Origin: Bacteroidota bacterium | Lineage (GTDB): Bacteria > Bacteroidota > Bacteroidia > Bacteroidales > TTA-H9 | Length of the DNA stretch: 32,261 nt | NCBI GenBank assembly: GCA_003250395.1 | Contig: QKGM01000029.1 | Span: 1-32,261 of the forward strand | Direction of reading: 5' to 3' | Shown here: positions 9,665 to 17,967 of the stretch, one piece after another | Numbering within the stretch: the first letter of the stretch is position 1 | Layout of the letters: each line of letters opens with the position of its first letter | Program-made: the position numbers and the translations under genes | The notes under the pieces: model-generated | Database searches by the model: none | The model's input: only the letters and a program-made list of their open reading frames with translations | Told to the model about the DNA's origin: nothing

Positions 9665-10174
9665 TCAATGGGGTGCCTTTGTATTTCTTATGGTTATACC
9701 AATGTCTGATATCCCTTTAAGGGGATTATCTCGCATTGCCTGCCTAAACACGAAAATATAACTACCTGATAACGGAAAAATTACATTCCTTTTTAAAAGC
9801 AACGAACTTTGTTTTCTGCTACCAATTCCGCTTCCTGACCATTCACCATCAGGTTTGGCAAGAAAACACTCAAGCGTATCGCGTGAGATACGGCCATCAG
9901 GGAACCTTGTATCTAAAAAAAGAATCAGATTAGAATAGCGATAACTGGTTTGATTTCTGATATTAACAAAGAAATCAACCGCCTGGGTAGTATCCTCAAC
10001 CGTTACAGTAAAAGCAACTGAATCAGCTATTAACCATCCATCAGGATTAATAACCTCATTTTGATCCGCAATTTTCCCTGAAATACATGACGACAAAATA
10101 ATACTGGCTAATGCCAAAGTCACACTTTTTTTTACCAGAGATGATTGCAAGAATCTAGCCTTCTGATTATTCAT
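9665..10174 (-). CDS. gldH: Gliding-motility-associated lipoprotein GldH
   Basis: From the ATG at 10174 the product is 169 residues with a lysine-rich N-terminus, a hydrophobic core and lipobox ILSSC (Cys30). The frame stays open to a GTG at 10213, but that start would put 13 extra residues before an ordinary lipoprotein signal, so I prefer the ATG. The mature part has the GldH pattern: a beta-sandwich beginning with a VAFTVTVEDT strand, then FFVNIRNQTSYRYSNLILFLDTRFPDG and a late FRQAMRDNPLKGISDIGI segment. GldH is needed for gliding in Flavobacterium johnsoniae, yet it occurs widely in non-gliding Bacteroidota. Its role here is unknown. The position between ricT and a class A PBP is the conserved gene order of the phylum as I know it, which supports the name. 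Confidence 0.85.
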   Translation of the reverse strand: MNNQKARFLQSSLVKKSVTLALASIILSSCISGKIADQNEVINPDGWLIADSVAFTVTVEDTTQAVDFFVNIRNQTSYRYSNLILFLDTRFPDGRISRDTLECFLAKPDGEWSGSGIGSRKQSSLLLKRNVIFPLSGSYIFVFRQAMRDNPLKGISDIGITIRNTKAPH

Positions 10175-10222
10175 ATCTATTATTAAGCGACTAAGATATC
10201 CGATTATTGTCACGCAGTTCTT

Positions 10223-11332
10223 TTATTTATCAAAACGATGTAAATCGTCATGAGAGACTGTCATACCAAAATCAGCCTTTGGAGCTTCAGTCAGGGCATA
10301 ATTTTCCAATTCATCAGGCAATTTATCAGCCTTATTCATCTCAATAATTTCATGAACACTCTCTTTTGGTATCGCCATGAAATTGTTGGGAGACTCTAAA
10401 TAAGCGTACCACATTAAACCTTTATAGACATCTACCTTTTGACAGATTGCCTGACCCTTACGGGTTCGAAGATTAATATCCGGGGGAGGAAAACTTTTAA
10501 GTGCATCAGCATATGAATCATATTCATAGTTCAAGCAACATTTAAGTTTTCCGCATTGTCCGGCAAGTTTTTGAGGATTAAGCGAAAGTTGCTGGGCTCT
10601 GGCAGCAGCAGTAGACACTGTTCTAAATTTTGAAAGCCAAGTAGAGCAGCACAATTCTCTTCCACAGCTGCCTATCCCCCCCATCCTACTGGCTTCCTGA
10701 CGAATTCCGATCTGTTTCATTTCAATACGTACCCGAAACTCTTCGGCTAAAACCTTGATTAATTCTCTGAAATCGACCCTCTCATCGGCTGTATAATAAA
10801 AGACAGCCTTAGTTCCATCACCCTGGTATTCGATATCATTAATCTTCATATTAAGGTTGAGGCGCCGGGATATCTGACGTGTCTTTACCAAAGTATCGAA
10901 CTCTCTTCCCACTGCTTGCATCCATTTCTCGATATCAGTCGAGCGTGCACGACGATACACTTTTCTCAGTCCGTCAATACCATTAGACTGTCTGGCATTA
11001 TTAAACTGCCGCAGTGCTGTAGCCCCGGTCAGGGTAACAATTCCGATATCATGCCCTGGAGAAGATTCAACAGCGACAATATCACCCGGGTTAAGGCTTG
11101 TATCAGGTGACAATCTGTAAAAATCCTTTTTTGAGTTCTTAAATCGAACTTCAACAATTTCAACTGAGGCTTCCGAAACCGAGGGTTGCGGAATAGCCTT
11201 CATCCAATTCTGCGCTCCCATTTTACAACATCCAACAGAACATGTATCAGCTACACTTTCTTCAGGATCAGGAACTGTTTTACATCCACGCGTAAAAAAC
11301 GGGTTATTATAGTCGGTTTTCAGATCATCCAT
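10223..11332 (-). CDS. ricT: PSP1-domain protein, RicT (YaaT) family
   Basis: The 369-residue protein has a central PSP1 domain with the signature Cys-rich pair GSCGRELCCSTWL (about residue 222) and QCGKLKCCLNYEY (about 257). In Bacillus subtilis, RicT with RicA and RicF forms an iron-sulfur complex acting with RNase Y in mRNA maturation and in development. Bacteroidota carry RicT-like proteins without clear RicA or RicF partners, so the role here is open. An N-terminal extension of about 60 residues adds more cysteines (RGCKTVP, DTCSVGCCKMG), which could extend a metal site. The gene heads a likely operon with gldH and the PBP gene, and holB lies just upstream, as in Firmicutes where holB and yaaT are also neighbours. 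Confidence 0.85.
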   Translation of the reverse strand: MDDLKTDYNNPFFTRGCKTVPDPEESVADTCSVGCCKMGAQNWMKAIPQPSVSEASVEIVEVRFKNSKKDFYRLSPDTSLNPGDIVAVESSPGHDIGIVTLTGATALRQFNNARQSNGIDGLRKVYRRARSTDIEKWMQAVGREFDTLVKTRQISRRLNLNMKINDIEYQGDGTKAVFYYTADERVDFRELIKVLAEEFRVRIEMKQIGIRQEASRMGGIGSCGRELCCSTWLSKFRTVSTAAARAQQLSLNPQKLAGQCGKLKCCLNYEYDSYADALKSFPPPDINLRTRKGQAICQKVDVYKGLMWYAYLESPNNFMAIPKESVHEIIEMNKADKLPDELENYALTEAPKADFGMTVSHDDLHRFDK

Positions 11333-11588
11333 CTCGATTTATCAATTTGACTGATTAGCAATTAATCCCATTTGGAAATGTCAGTAACCTGAAACAACAT
11401 TCAACGAGATCATTGGCAAAAGTACGCTTATTTTTCCAGAGCTTTAAAAATACATCTCTATTCAAGTTCTTCTAACTGTTATAGCCCTACAAGAAAACAC
11501 CAGGTCAATGAAGTTGTACCTGAAACCTGCTATTTATTGAGACTTATTTACGATCTCAAATCCGCTTTATAAATTTTATATGAAAAAA
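11333..11588. other. Intergenic region between holB and ricT
   Basis: The 256-bp gap carries a probable promoter for the ricT operon (see 11417-11424). Near the holB end, TTGAGA and TCTCAA (about 11537-11560) could form a 6-bp stem on the minus strand, a weak terminator candidate. I see no gene. Confidence 0.4.
11417..11424 (-). promoter_or_regulatory. -7 promoter box for ricT-gldH-PBP operon
   Basis: On the minus strand this reads TACTTTTG, an exact match to the Bacteroidota sigma-ABfr -7 consensus TAnnTTTG and the same octamer as at nuoA. Transcription would begin about 80 bases before the ricT ATG at 11332. I see no clear -33 TTG box at the usual 19-21 bp spacing, so confidence is moderate. 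Confidence 0.45.
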
Positions 11589-12761
11589 TCACTGAGCAGG
11601 GGCAGGAATCCTCATCACTCGTTCAAGCTGATATGAAAGATCTATAAACAAAAGTTGAGCATTGGCATTACGTTCAATATTATTATGAGATTCCTGTAAC
11701 AGGTCATAATACAACGAAGCATTTCCGGAATGAACAAACGGGCTGAAATCAACGGTAAATTTGGCCTCTGCACCCTCCAGTTTTACCATGCCTGAGGCTC
11801 CAAGCCTTTGTAGCATGACATAACGCACCATACGCATTGCCATCACCAGAAATGATTTCTGGTTTTCACGGCCTAATCGTGAAAAAATGGCTGCACGTTG
11901 TAAAATTGCCAGGTTAGCTTCAGCCCAAAACTTTGAGGTTCCTAACCTGAATATATCACGGAGCCATTCAATAAAATCACTTGCCGAGGCTCCTTCCTGT
12001 CCTCCTGATCGAGCGATGCGAATTGCTGTTAACCAGTTTCCTTCCGACAGGAGTGCCAATCTTCCGGCTTCAGAAGAAGAAAGCCCAAACCTGTTTTGCA
12101 GTTGCATTGCAATGGTTGCCTCATTCATTGCTGGAATCTTGACTAACTGTGTTCTTGAGAGAATTGTGCTCAATATCTGATCGGGGTCTTCAGTTATTAA
12201 TAAAAACAGTGTCTTTTCAGGCGGCTCTTCCAGCACTTTTAGGAGGCGATTTGCAGAAGACAGATTCATTTTTTCCACCATCCATAATATCAACACTTTA
12301 TAATCTGCCTCGTAAGCTTTCAAAGCAAGAGTACGAACAACCTCTCCTGCGTCTTCAGCATTTATAATAGCCTGCTTTGATTCAGCCATGCCAATCTTCT
12401 CGTACCAGTCAGTTAGACTAAAATCGGCCCCGGTTTCAAGTACGAGTTCCCGCCATGGAGCTATAAAATCCTTGCTTTTAGGCTTCGAATCAACCTCTTT
12501 GGTCGTGGCAACAGGATAAATAAAATGCAGATCGGGATGAGCCAGGTGATTATATTTAACACAGGAAGCACATACGCCACAGGAATCATTTTCAGTCCGT
12601 GAAAGACAATTAACATACTGAGCGTAAGCCAGAGCTATAGCCAGTTTTGGCGTCCCTTCAGGGCCAAATAGCAATTGAGAATGGCTTACTCTGTTCTCGT
12701 GAACTGACCTTATGAGTCTATTCTTTAATATATCGTAACCGAAAATCTCACTAAAAAGCAT
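11589..12761 (-). CDS. holB: DNA polymerase III delta' subunit (clamp loader)
   Basis: The 390-residue AAA+ protein begins MLFSEIFGYDILKNRL, as clamp-loader subunits do. It has a P-loop region that reads GPEGTPKLA (about 33-41), where the usual GKT is replaced, so ATP hydrolysis is doubtful; delta' is often a catalytically silent member. A zinc module follows (CLSRTENDSCGVCASC, about residues 53-68), then the VEKMNLSSANRLLKVLEEPP stretch and the sensor segment ILSRTQ. Together with delta and the tau/gamma subunits it opens the sliding clamp and loads it on DNA. It ends about 260 bp before ricT and starts divergently from the nuo operon. Confidence 0.9.
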   Translation of the reverse strand: MLFSEIFGYDILKNRLIRSVHENRVSHSQLLFGPEGTPKLAIALAYAQYVNCLSRTENDSCGVCASCVKYNHLAHPDLHFIYPVATTKEVDSKPKSKDFIAPWRELVLETGADFSLTDWYEKIGMAESKQAIINAEDAGEVVRTLALKAYEADYKVLILWMVEKMNLSSANRLLKVLEEPPEKTLFLLITEDPDQILSTILSRTQLVKIPAMNEATIAMQLQNRFGLSSSEAGRLALLSEGNWLTAIRIARSGGQEGASASDFIEWLRDIFRLGTSKFWAEANLAILQRAAIFSRLGRENQKSFLVMAMRMVRYVMLQRLGASGMVKLEGAEAKFTVDFSPFVHSGNASLYYDLLQESHNNIERNANAQLLFIDLSYQLERVMRIPAPAQ

Positions 12762-12799
12762 AACCTAATATTCGAAAACATGGAACTCCGATCCAGATG

Positions 12800-12807
12800 C
12801 AAACATA
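12800..12807 (-). promoter_or_regulatory. -7 promoter box for holB
   Basis: The minus strand reads TATGTTTG, matching TAnnTTTG. It would place the transcription start about 30 bases before the holB ATG at 12761. A TTTC that could serve as a poor -33 box lies 17 bp further upstream. Confidence 0.45.
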
Positions 12808-12979
12808 CGAAATTAAGGTATCACGAAACTGCTTCTGCTATTTAACATCATTGAGTTCTCAAAACAGGTAACAGGGAGCAAAAAATAACGCCAAAACAGC
12901 TAAAAACATAGCAATGCAAACACTTACTTATAATTATTCTATATAGAAAACGATATATGTAAGAAACTAAATATTATTC

Positions 12980-12987
12980 TACTTTTG
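12980..12987 (+). promoter_or_regulatory. -7 promoter box for the nuo operon
   Basis: TACTTTTG matches TAnnTTTG and lies only 18 bases before the nuoA ATG at 13006, predicting a 5' leader of roughly a dozen bases. It covers the TTG at 12985, which rules that codon out as the nuoA start. The -33 region is AT-rich with no clear TTG. Confidence 0.55.
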
Positions 12988-13005
12988 CACAAATTTTTAA
13001 GGTTT

Positions 13006-13356
13006 ATGGCAAGTGAATCACTCATTTTATTCTTTATCACGGCTGTTGTTCTTGTAGGATCAGCACTAATATTCAGCAGTATAGTTCCGCCAAGATCAAA
13101 TAATCCGGCAAAATTTGAACCATACGAATGCGGTATTGAGACATATGGCGAAACCTGGCTTCAATATACTGTCGGATATTATATTTTCGCCATTCTCTTC
13201 CTGATTTTCGATGTAGAAGCCGTTTTCCTTTTCCCCTGGGCTACCATCATTCGTGAAGCAGGTATGACTGCATTCATTGAGATTTTGATATTCTTCACAA
13301 TTCTGGGTTTAGGCCTCTTCTACGCCTGGAAAAAACATGCATTGAAATGGGAATAA
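13006..13356 (+). CDS. nuoA: NADH-quinone oxidoreductase subunit A
   Basis: A small membrane subunit of complex I, 116 residues from the ATG at 13006, with three helices. The loop after helix 1 has the diagnostic FEPYECGIE, which lines the quinone channel near NuoD and NuoH, and helix 2 carries the [12 protein letters not shown] motif. Length is normal. The frame continues upstream to a TTG at 12985, but that codon lies inside the promoter box. nuoB follows at once: an ATG at 13347 overlaps the nuoA stop and another at 13386 is preceded by a Shine-Dalgarno sequence. Confidence 0.95.
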   Translation: MASESLILFFITAVVLVGSALIFSSIVPPRSNNPAKFEPYECGIETYGETWLQYTVGYYIFAILFLIFDVEAVFLFPWATIIREAGMTAFIEILIFFTILGLGLFYAWKKHALKWE

Positions 13357-13373
13357 AACCACGAAAAAAGGAT

Positions 13374-13378
13374 GGAGG
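13374..13378 (+). promoter_or_regulatory. Shine-Dalgarno sequence before nuoB
   Basis: GGAGG lies 7 bases before the ATG at 13386. Strong Shine-Dalgarno sites are uncommon in Bacteroidota, so this one is notable and favours 13386 over the earlier ATG at 13347 as the nuoB start. Confidence 0.5.
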
Positions 13379-13385
13379 AATTGAC

Positions 13386-13913
13386 ATGAATGATTACCCC
13401 ATCATCGAACAACATGAAGGTGGTGGAATTATTCTGGCTAAGCTGGATGAACTGATCAATTGGGCAAGATCAAACTCGTTATGGCCCTTGACTTTCGGAA
13501 CAAGGTGTTGTGCTATCGAATTCATGGCGGCAGGTGCTTCAAGATATGATTTTGCCCGTTTTGGTGCAGAAGTTGCCCGGGCTACACCCCGTCAGGCAGA
13601 TCTGATTGTCATCAGCGGGTCTATTAATTACAAGATGGCACCCGTACTTAAAAGGCTCTACGATCAGATGGCCGACCCAAAATGGGTTATTGCAATGGGA
13701 GCGTGTGCCATCAGCGGCGGACCTTTTTTTTATAACTCTTATTCGATTGTAAAAGGTGCCGATCATGTCATTCCTGTTGATGTATATATTCCAGGGTGCC
13801 CTCCCCGACCTGAGGCATTTCTTTACGGGCTTATGCAGTTACAAAAGAAGATCAAATCGGAACGCAACTATAGCGGGAAAAAAGAAACTAAGGTAATAAC
13901 CGATAATAAATGA
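13386..13913 (+). CDS. nuoB: NADH-quinone oxidoreductase subunit B
   Basis: This peripheral-arm subunit binds the terminal 4Fe-4S cluster N2, which hands electrons to quinone. All four cluster cysteines are visible: the adjacent pair in [10 protein letters not shown] (41 and 42), one in MGACAISGG and one in [10 protein letters not shown] choose the ATG at 13386 (175 residues) because it follows a GGAGG site. The alternative ATG at 13347 overlaps the nuoA stop and would add 13 mostly polar and basic residues ([13 protein letters not shown]); translational coupling from nuoA makes that start possible too. The C-terminal tail is lysine-rich. Confidence 0.95.
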   Translation: MNDYPIIEQHEGGGIILAKLDELINWARSNSLWPLTFGTRCCAIEFMAAGASRYDFARFGAEVARATPRQADLIVISGSINYKMAPVLKRLYDQMADPKWVIAMGACAISGGPFFYNSYSIVKGADHVIPVDVYIPGCPPRPEAFLYGLMQLQKKIKSERNYSGKKETKVITDNK

Positions 13914-13922
13914 TCAGACTGT

Positions 13923-14378
13923 ATGAACCAAACTGAATTAGCAGATTATATAGGAATCCTTTTCCCTGAAGCCGGAATTACCCTTGGGTCTCAATTCCCA
14001 ACCATTGAAATTCCTTCAGAGAAACTAATAGCTTTATGTCTGAAGATGCGTGATGATGTCAATTTGACATTTGATTACTTATTCTGTCTTAGCGCATTAG
14101 ATCTATCTGATCATATGTCGGTTGTTTATCATCTTGAATCAACAAAACACGGTCATTGTGCAGTTATAAAATCACATACATCTAACCGTGAGAATCCGGT
14201 AATAGACTCTGTAAACGATATATGGCCAACGGCAGGATTCCACGAACGTGAAGCATTCGATCTTTTAGGAATTCGTTTTAACAACCATCCTGATTTACGC
14301 CGTTTGTTTCTTGATGATAGCTGGGGATTTCCTCTTCGTAAAGATTATACTGACCCTGCAAGGATTGTAGAAAGATGA
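13923..14378 (+). CDS. nuoC: NADH-quinone oxidoreductase subunit C
   Basis: A 151-residue 30-kDa-type subunit of the peripheral arm. The C-terminal half has the family signature HEREAFDLLGIRFNNHPDLRRLFL followed by WGFPLRKDY. It is a free-standing protein, not fused to NuoD as in Escherichia coli and some Bacteroides. Its stop overlaps the nuoD ATG by four bases (ATGA), so the two are probably translationally coupled. It carries no cofactor and helps dock NuoD and NuoB. Confidence 0.93.
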   Translation: MNQTELADYIGILFPEAGITLGSQFPTIEIPSEKLIALCLKMRDDVNLTFDYLFCLSALDLSDHMSVVYHLESTKHGHCAVIKSHTSNRENPVIDSVNDIWPTAGFHEREAFDLLGIRFNNHPDLRRLFLDDSWGFPLRKDYTDPARIVER

Positions 14379-15499
14379 CAACAACCACCCTCGATTTTGA
14401 TACCATAAAAACCCAGGAATACCTGGTAAATATGGGACCTCAGCATCCGTCGACGCACGGTGTGCTACGCCTCGTACTTAAACTTGAAGGCGAAATTGTA
14501 CATAACGTTGATCCTGTGGTAGGTTATATCCACAGTGGTATCGAAAAGATGTGCGAATCACTTACTTATCCGCAGATTCCTCACCTGACAGACCGGATGG
14601 ATTACCTATCCGCTCATATGAACAATGAAGCTGTTGCACTTTGTGTTGAGAATGCACTACAGATCGAAGTACCCGACCGGGTTAAAGTCATAAGGACGAT
14701 AATGGACGAATTGCAACGTCTTGCCTCCCACCAGTTGTGGTGGTGTGTTATGGGAATGGATATGGGTGCCTTAACAACGTTCTTTTATGGATTGCGTGAC
14801 CGGGAATTAATACTCGATATTTTCGAGGAAACCTGTGGTGCCCGGCTTACACTGAATTATTCCACACCGGGAGGTGTCATGTTCGATATTCATCCTAATT
14901 TCCAAAAGAGGGTGAAAGATTTTGTAAAATACTTCAGAGCAAAGTTACCGGAATATAATCAGTTACTATCAGGCAATGTAATATTCAGAGAGAGAACTAT
15001 TGGTATCGGCTATTTATCCAAAGAAGATGCCATTGCCTGGGGTGTAACAGGTCCCTCCGGACGTGCTTCCGGCTTTGCTTGTGATGTAAGGAAACATCAC
15101 CCTTATAGCGCGTATGACCGTGTCAGCTTCAATGAGATACTCCGTACGGAAGGTGATACCTATGCGCGCTATCAGGCACGTGTTGATGAGATGGCAGAAT
15201 CGCTCGATATTATCGAACAATTGATAGACAACATCCCCCAGGGAGATCATCAGGTTAAGATGAAGGGAGTTATTAAATTACCGGAGGGAGAGTATTACCA
15301 ACGCGTTGAAACTGCTCGTGGAGAGCTTGGGGTATTCATTGTAAGCGATGGAAAGAAGAATCCTTACCGCGTAAAATTCCGCTCACCGGGTTTTAGTAAT
15401 CTGGCCGCTCTTAACCACATGAGTAAAGGGGCAAAAATCGCTGACCTTGTAGCGATAATGTCAACCCTCGATTTAGTTATTCCTGACATTGACCGTTAA
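14375..15499 (+). CDS. nuoD: NADH-quinone oxidoreductase subunit D
   Basis: The 374-residue 49-kDa subunit is related to the large subunit of NiFe hydrogenases and forms the quinone site with NuoB. The N-terminal [12 protein letters not shown] contains the quinone-site His. The Tyr that hydrogen-bonds the quinone head group appears in [15 protein letters not shown]. The C-terminus ends DLVIPDIDR, the usual family end with the R in place. It follows nuoC with a 4-base overlap and runs 11 bases into the upstream extension of the nuoH frame. Confidence 0.96.
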   Translation: MTTTTLDFDTIKTQEYLVNMGPQHPSTHGVLRLVLKLEGEIVHNVDPVVGYIHSGIEKMCESLTYPQIPHLTDRMDYLSAHMNNEAVALCVENALQIEVPDRVKVIRTIMDELQRLASHQLWWCVMGMDMGALTTFFYGLRDRELILDIFEETCGARLTLNYSTPGGVMFDIHPNFQKRVKDFVKYFRAKLPEYNQLLSGNVIFRERTIGIGYLSKEDAIAWGVTGPSGRASGFACDVRKHHPYSAYDRVSFNEILRTEGDTYARYQARVDEMAESLDIIEQLIDNIPQGDHQVKMKGVIKLPEGEYYQRVETARGELGVFIVSDGKKNPYRVKFRSPGFSNLAALNHMSKGAKIADLVAIMSTLDLVIPDIDR

Positions 15500-15512
15500 C
15501 ATTTCCTTATCT

Positions 15513-16601
15513 ATGGCATTTGATATTTATGACTTTACCAGCCTGACCTCATCCATTCATGAGGGACTTGCAACCTTTCTTCCACCTGTGGGCGTTTTGA
15601 TTGCTGAATGGTTGCTCGTTGGAATTTCGGTACTCCTTTTCGTCGCCGTTTTCGGATTAATACTGGTTTATCTGGAACGTAAAGTTTGTGCGCTCTTCCA
15701 GCAACGCCTTGGACCTATGCGTGTTGGCAAATGGGGACTTCTACAAACAATAGCCGATTTCATCAAATTATTGATGAAAGAACTTATCACCCCCAACAAG
15801 GCCGATAAATTCCTCTATAACCTGGCACCTTTCATTGTTATCATCGTTACTTTCATGGCTATTGCTGCAATTCCTTTTGCCAAAGGACTGCAAGCCATTG
15901 ATTTTGACATAGGTGTATTGTATGTTTCATCTGTCTCATCATTGGGTGTAATCGGGGTATTACTCGCTGGATGGTCAAGCAACAACAAATACTCTTTGAT
16001 CGGAGCGATGCGTAGCGGTGCACAAATCATCAGCTATGAACTTTCTGTTGGCATGTCGCTTATCACAATGATTATACTGGCAGGATCAATGCAGATATCT
16101 GAAATCATCCAGGCTCAATCAACCGGATGGTTCATCTTCACCGGCCATATTCCTGCTGTAATTGCCTTTATTGTTTTTCTGATTGCCGGAACTGCAGAAA
16201 CTAACCGTGGGCCTTTCGATCTGGCTGAAGCCGAATCAGAACTAACCGCAGGTTTCCATACCGAATATTCAGGCATCAAGTTTGCCTTTTTCTTTCTGGC
16301 TGAATATGTCAACCTGTTTATTGTATCAGCTATGGCCACCGTTTTGTTCCTCGGCGGATGGATGCCATTTCATGTAGGTTCATTAGATGGTTTTAACGCT
16401 GTAATGGATTTCATTCCACCAATCTTTTGGTTCTTTGGTAAGGTTATGTTCGTAATCTTCCTGATTATGTGGTTTAAATGGACCTTTCCCCGTCTCAGAA
16501 TTGATCAGATTCTGACTTTGGAATGGAAATATCTGCTACCAGTCAATCTGCTGAACATTTTGTTAATGACCCTCATCGTCTTAATGGGCTGGCACTTCTA
16601 A
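15513..16601 (+). CDS. nuoH: NADH-quinone oxidoreductase subunit H
   Basis: This membrane subunit forms the quinone entry channel and links the peripheral arm to the membrane arm. It is 362 residues from the ATG at 15513, with about eight helices. Its diagnostic motifs are [20 protein letters not shown] and the acidic loop [17 protein letters not shown]. The frame is open from a TTG at 15489, but that would overlap nuoD and put extra residues before the natural MAFDIYD start, 13 bases after the nuoD stop. The RVG motif is usually preceded by GPN, and here reads GPM, a small variation. Confidence 0.95.
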   Translation: MAFDIYDFTSLTSSIHEGLATFLPPVGVLIAEWLLVGISVLLFVAVFGLILVYLERKVCALFQQRLGPMRVGKWGLLQTIADFIKLLMKELITPNKADKFLYNLAPFIVIIVTFMAIAAIPFAKGLQAIDFDIGVLYVSSVSSLGVIGVLLAGWSSNNKYSLIGAMRSGAQIISYELSVGMSLITMIILAGSMQISEIIQAQSTGWFIFTGHIPAVIAFIVFLIAGTAETNRGPFDLAEAESELTAGFHTEYSGIKFAFFFLAEYVNLFIVSAMATVLFLGGWMPFHVGSLDGFNAVMDFIPPIFWFFGKVMFVIFLIMWFKWTFPRLRIDQILTLEWKYLLPVNLLNILLMTLIVLMGWHF

Positions 16602-16621
16602 CATAACTTAAAGAAAAACAG

Positions 16622-17104
16622 ATGAAAGCTATTTTCCATTATGTAAATGATATTATCAAAGGTCTCTCCACTTTGGTGAGTGGGATGGCTGTTACCGGAC
16701 ACTATTTCTTCCGCCCGAAACTAATTACAACCCAGCAATATCCCGAGAACCGTTCAACGCTAAAAATGAAGGAACGTTTTCGCGGTGAGGTAATTATGCC
16801 ACATGATACCAATAACCATCATAGATGCACGGGTTGCGGAATCTGTGAAATGAATTGTCCCAACGGAAGTATTGAGATCATCACTAAAATGATTGAAACC
16901 CCTGAAGGGAAAAAGAAAAAAGTGATCGATAAACACATCTACCACCTGGGAATGTGTACATTATGTAACTTATGTATTAAGGCTTGTCCTACAGGTGCCA
17001 TTGTTATGGGACAAAATTTTGAACACGCGGTTTGGGATAGGTCCAAATTGACAAAAGTGTTGAATCAGCCAGGATCAGAAATCATGACCGAAGTAAAAGA
17101 ATAG
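16622..17104 (+). CDS. nuoI: NADH-quinone oxidoreductase subunit I
   Basis: A 160-residue peripheral subunit with two 4Fe-4S clusters (N6a and N6b). The two ferredoxin motifs are CTGCGICEMNCPNG and CTLCNLCIKACPTG. In a full complex I it receives electrons from NuoG. Because no nuoEFG genes are present here, NuoI may be the docking surface for ferredoxin or another donor. An amphipathic N-terminal segment (IFHYVNDIIKGLSTLVSG) lies along the membrane. The linker between the clusters is lysine-rich (EGKKKKVIDK), which could suit an acidic ferredoxin, an inference only. Confidence 0.95.
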   Translation: MKAIFHYVNDIIKGLSTLVSGMAVTGHYFFRPKLITTQQYPENRSTLKMKERFRGEVIMPHDTNNHHRCTGCGICEMNCPNGSIEIITKMIETPEGKKKKVIDKHIYHLGMCTLCNLCIKACPTGAIVMGQNFEHAVWDRSKLTKVLNQPGSEIMTEVKE

Positions 17105-17109
17105 CTGTA

Positions 17110-17631
17110 ATGAATAATGAATTGATGTTTTTTATGCTATCGGCTGTCATCCTTGTATTTTCCGTGTTGACAGTAACCACCCGTAAAATTCTAAGAGCCG
17201 CAGTGTACTTGTTGTTTGTACTGGTTGCAACTGCCGGGCTCTATTTCCAACTAAACTATAACTTTCTAGCAGCGGTTCAATTAACTGTTTATGCCGGAGG
17301 AATTGTAGTGTTGATTATTTTTTCTATTCTTCTCACCAGTCATATAAGCGAAAGTGCCCCGATGGCAAGTGTTGCAAGAACGGCACTTGCCGCACTTGCT
17401 GCAGTTGCCGGAGCAGTTCTGACACTGATAACAGTGATGCAGTTTAGCTTCCAACCAGCTGGTTTACCACCTGTTGGTTCCGACGTCAAAAACGTAGGCA
17501 GAGCACTGGTTTCTTATGGCATCGACGGATATGCTCTGCCATTTGAAGCGATCAGCATATTGTTGCTGGCCGCAATGATCGGTGCCATCGTCGTAGCCAG
17601 AAAAGAATCGTTTAACCAAAGCTCAAAATAA
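17110..17631 (+). CDS. nuoJ: NADH-quinone oxidoreductase subunit J
   Basis: This 173-residue membrane subunit has five helices. The conserved helix 3 reads AVQLTVYAGGIVVLIIFSILL, the pi-bulge helix whose rotation gates proton transfer in complex I. It starts five bases after the nuoI stop and ends one base before the nuoK start. The last helix is followed by a short charged tail (RKESFNQSSK). Length and topology are normal. Confidence 0.93.
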   Translation: MNNELMFFMLSAVILVFSVLTVTTRKILRAAVYLLFVLVATAGLYFQLNYNFLAAVQLTVYAGGIVVLIIFSILLTSHISESAPMASVARTALAALAAVAGAVLTLITVMQFSFQPAGLPPVGSDVKNVGRALVSYGIDGYALPFEAISILLLAAMIGAIVVARKESFNQSSK

Positions 17632-17632
17632 C

Positions 17633-17953
17633 ATGATGACACAAGGCATACCTCTGTACTATTTTCTGATCATCAGTACACTGATGTTTTTTATCGGGGT
17701 CTTCGGATTTCTTACCCGTCGCAATCTGATTACCATGTTAATGAGTATCGAACTGGTTCTCAACAGTGTAAATATCAATTTTGTAGCTTTCAACAGTTAC
17801 CTGGTTCCACACAGGATGCAGGGGCAGTTCTTCAGCCTGATTGTAATTGCTGTTGCCGCAGCTGAAGCCGCCGTTGCAATTGCTATTATCATAAATATTT
17901 ACCGGAATTTCCGTTCGATTGAAACGGATAAAGTAAACGAAATGAAATACTAA
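17633..17953 (+). CDS. nuoK: NADH-quinone oxidoreductase subunit K
   Basis: A 106-residue MrpC-like membrane subunit with three helices. The two membrane glutamates of the proton path are kept: Glu40 in LMSIELVLNSVNINF and Glu78 in VIAVAAAEAAVAIAIII. They match E. coli Glu36 and Glu72, with a slightly longer loop between. Two ATGs in a row (17633 and 17636) could serve as the start. The gene sits one base after nuoJ, with nuoL 14 bases downstream. Confidence 0.94.
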   Translation: MMTQGIPLYYFLIISTLMFFIGVFGFLTRRNLITMLMSIELVLNSVNINFVAFNSYLVPHRMQGQFFSLIVIAVAAAEAAVAIAIIINIYRNFRSIETDKVNEMKY

Positions 17954-17967
17954 CAACCGGACATATC

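Noticed and set aside
12640-12670. Damaged P-loop in HolB as a sign of a pseudogene
   Set aside because: The frame is intact and full length, and delta' subunits often lack a working P-loop.
12985-13005. TTG at 12985 as nuoA start
   Set aside because: It lies inside the -7 promoter box, and the ATG at 13006 gives a normal-length NuoA.
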